Assembly: GCA_049999725.1 (NCBI GenBank)
Contig: JBNGIS010017954.1
Span: 17,547-50,126, forward strand
Direction: 5' to 3'
DNA from: Haplomitrium mnioides
Lineage: Eukaryota; Marchantiophyta; Haplomitriopsida; Calobryales
Length of the DNA: 32,580 bases
How positions within the stretch are numbered: the first letter of the stretch is position 1; the number at the start of each line of letters is the position of its first letter. The notes beneath the pieces are model-generated. The model was given only the letters and a program-made list of their open reading frames with translations, made no database searches and had not been told where the DNA came from. The position numbers and the translations under genes were made by a program. Shown here in pieces: positions 31,256-32,580 of the stretch.

Positions 31256-32580
31256 CACAAGCTTCTCGAAGCTTGAATAAAAAGAGGCCATCTTCGACTC
31301 TTCCGTGTGAAGAGGGTACTCCTCTCTTGCCTCTTCCCACGAACTACAATAAACCTCCGAACATAAACTCTTCACCATTACGACCAAAACTTTGTGTCTC
31401 TCCACCTTCCGAGACATCTCGTCCATTGAAAGCTCTCCGGCTTCCACCTGCTTCAAAACTGAAATCTTCACTTCATCTGGAAGACCATGAAGAAACCTCC
31501 AAGGCATTCACTTCATGTCTTCCATCCTGAGAGATCCTTTGGCCTTAGGCTTCTGGCCTTTCACAATGTTTTTCTCCCACATTGAAAAAATGCTCTGATG
31601 TAACTCCTAGAGCTCTCCACTTCTGAATGCTAGCTGAAACCAATTGTCTTGAGAAGTCACGGTCTTCTCGAGTGTAGACTTTGGTTTGATCTCCAAGGTT
31701 TCCAACACTAGCTCCCTTTTCAATTTTTGGGATGAAAACATCCTACTTTCCACAAATCGCTGATGCCAATACTCAACCTTTTGAATAGAGATCATCTCAA
31801 GCTTGTACCTCTAGTTGTAATTGTCATCCGTCGCAAAAATGCGGGCCTCTGTTGGTGTCAGGCCCACGTACATGTAACAGTTACAGAACGACAGAGCAGG
31901 ATTCTTTGCCCCATATTTTGTAATCAATAGTTGCCTTGCCGCAGCACTATGATCTCGTAATGGTACTTGTAAGGGTTCTTGATGTTGAACTCTGACTTGT
32001 CTTTCATACCACACTTTGGGTCTACAACCACGATGAAGAAAGAATGTGCGTACTTATTGGTCAGCATTCTTTGCGCTAGAAGCTCCACAAAATCCTTGTT
32101 CAATCTTCAAATTTGGAATGGACCCCAGTTGTCTATTCCAGGCTTGGGCAAATTAAGGTTTTCCAGCCTTATTGTTATGGTCTCCTCACGGACTCTGCAA
32201 CGCTGGATTGCAGACTCTCTAATCTTGTTTTTATCCTCCTCAGAAGCTGTTTGAGGATCTACTTGCTCTCTTTCTTGAAATGTGCGCAACCCCTTGTGGG
32301 ATTGCCTCTTCGCTCTCGATGTTGGAGCTTGAACTGGCACCGACTCTTGCTCTGAGTCCTGCCTCGAGCTGCTTGTTGTTGGAGACGAGGGCGCATATGA
32401 AGTTGACTTTGCTGTATATTCTGAAGAGGCTGGCTCCTCCTCAACGATAGGTGCTGGTGCAGGTTTCTTTTTCTTCAGTGCCGGTTTTTTTTTCTTCTGA
32501 GCCTCACTTGATTCTGGCTTCTTTCTCTTCTTTTGAGAAGAAGTCCCTGTGGCGTGAGTCGAGAATGTTGCCGCACTCGG
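31256..32580 (-). pseudogene. ParB/sulfiredoxin-like N-terminal half of the methyltransferase gene, 5' end outside the window
   Basis: Minus-strand coding sequence is open from the window edge to 32107. It starts as a Lys/Ser/Pro-rich tail with several KKKK runs (possible nuclear localisation), then gives IRLENLNLPKPGIDNWGPFQ and, past a TGA, DFVELLAQRML and SFFIVVVDP. After a frameshift near 31945 it reads DHSAAARQLLITKYG, CYMYVGLTPTEARIFATD and EKTVTSQDNWFQLAF, then LPDEVKISVLKQVEAGELS. The histidine-containing DHSAAA box followed by a GLT..EA…A.D stretch resembles ParB/Srx domains, which in bacteria and phages often precede N4/N6 DNA methylases in one protein. Stops at 32107, 31811, 31607 and 31508 are each one transition from Arg, Gln or Trp codons. 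The ParB assignment rests on pattern alone. Confidence 0.5.

Noticed and set aside
1-32580. tRNA or rRNA genes
   Set aside because: I saw no cloverleaf with A and B box motifs and no rRNA-like conserved stretches while reading both strands; a dedicated scan would be needed to be certain.

Overview
The window looks like nuclear, repeat-rich eukaryotic DNA, most probably from a land plant. A non-seed plant such as a fern is my best guess, because I recall similar gag–DNA methyltransferase–RT–PHD elements from such genomes; I cannot check this here. Supporting signs are spectrum-like: a decayed LTR retrotransposon, satellite DNA showing CpG decay, stop codons explained by C-to-T changes at CAG, CGA and TGG codons, spliceosomal-type introns (GTGAGT…CTGTAG) and assembly gaps. 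I see no bacterial operons, rRNA or tRNA genes. No intact protein-coding gene is visible.

Layout. (1) Positions 1–6362 and 17411–28551 are two halves of one 36-bp satellite array, roughly 485 units in the window. Its unit spans exactly 12 codons, so all frames tend to stay open and many meaningless ORFs arise. The last ~330 bp (28552–28879) carry altered, longer units. (2) An 11,048-bp retrotransposon (6363–17410) sits inside the array. It has TGTC…GACA ends and a 4-bp ATAA target duplication (5 bp if a shared A is counted). Removing it restores the 36-bp register. (3) To the right of the array lie about 0.9 kb of AT-rich spacer with a degenerate 37-bp repeat, then a broken, intron-containing minus-strand gene (29798 to beyond 32580).

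The retrotransposon is read on the minus strand from an ATG at 14423 to a TAA at 7236. The order is gag with two zinc knuckles, aspartic protease, a cytosine-5 DNA methyltransferase (11365–10319), reverse transcriptase, RNase H, integrase and a C-terminal PHD finger. The element therefore once encoded a DNA-methylation writer and a probable histone-tail reader with its replication machinery. This copy is dead: many in-frame stops, several frameshifts, a damaged protease active site and a deletion in integrase. Its terminal repeats are in an unusual order, A–B–(GT)–A'–internal–B', as if a two-LTR circle had been opened inside one LTR.

The right-hand gene has a Lys/Ser/Pro-rich N-terminus, a ParB/sulfiredoxin-like region, a DPPY-like motif and a later FxGxG-like SAM motif. 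That is the layout of a beta-class N4-cytosine/N6-adenine DNA methyltransferase joined to a ParB-like domain. The window thus holds relics of two unrelated DNA-modifying enzymes on either side of a satellite that itself looks heavily methylated in the past.
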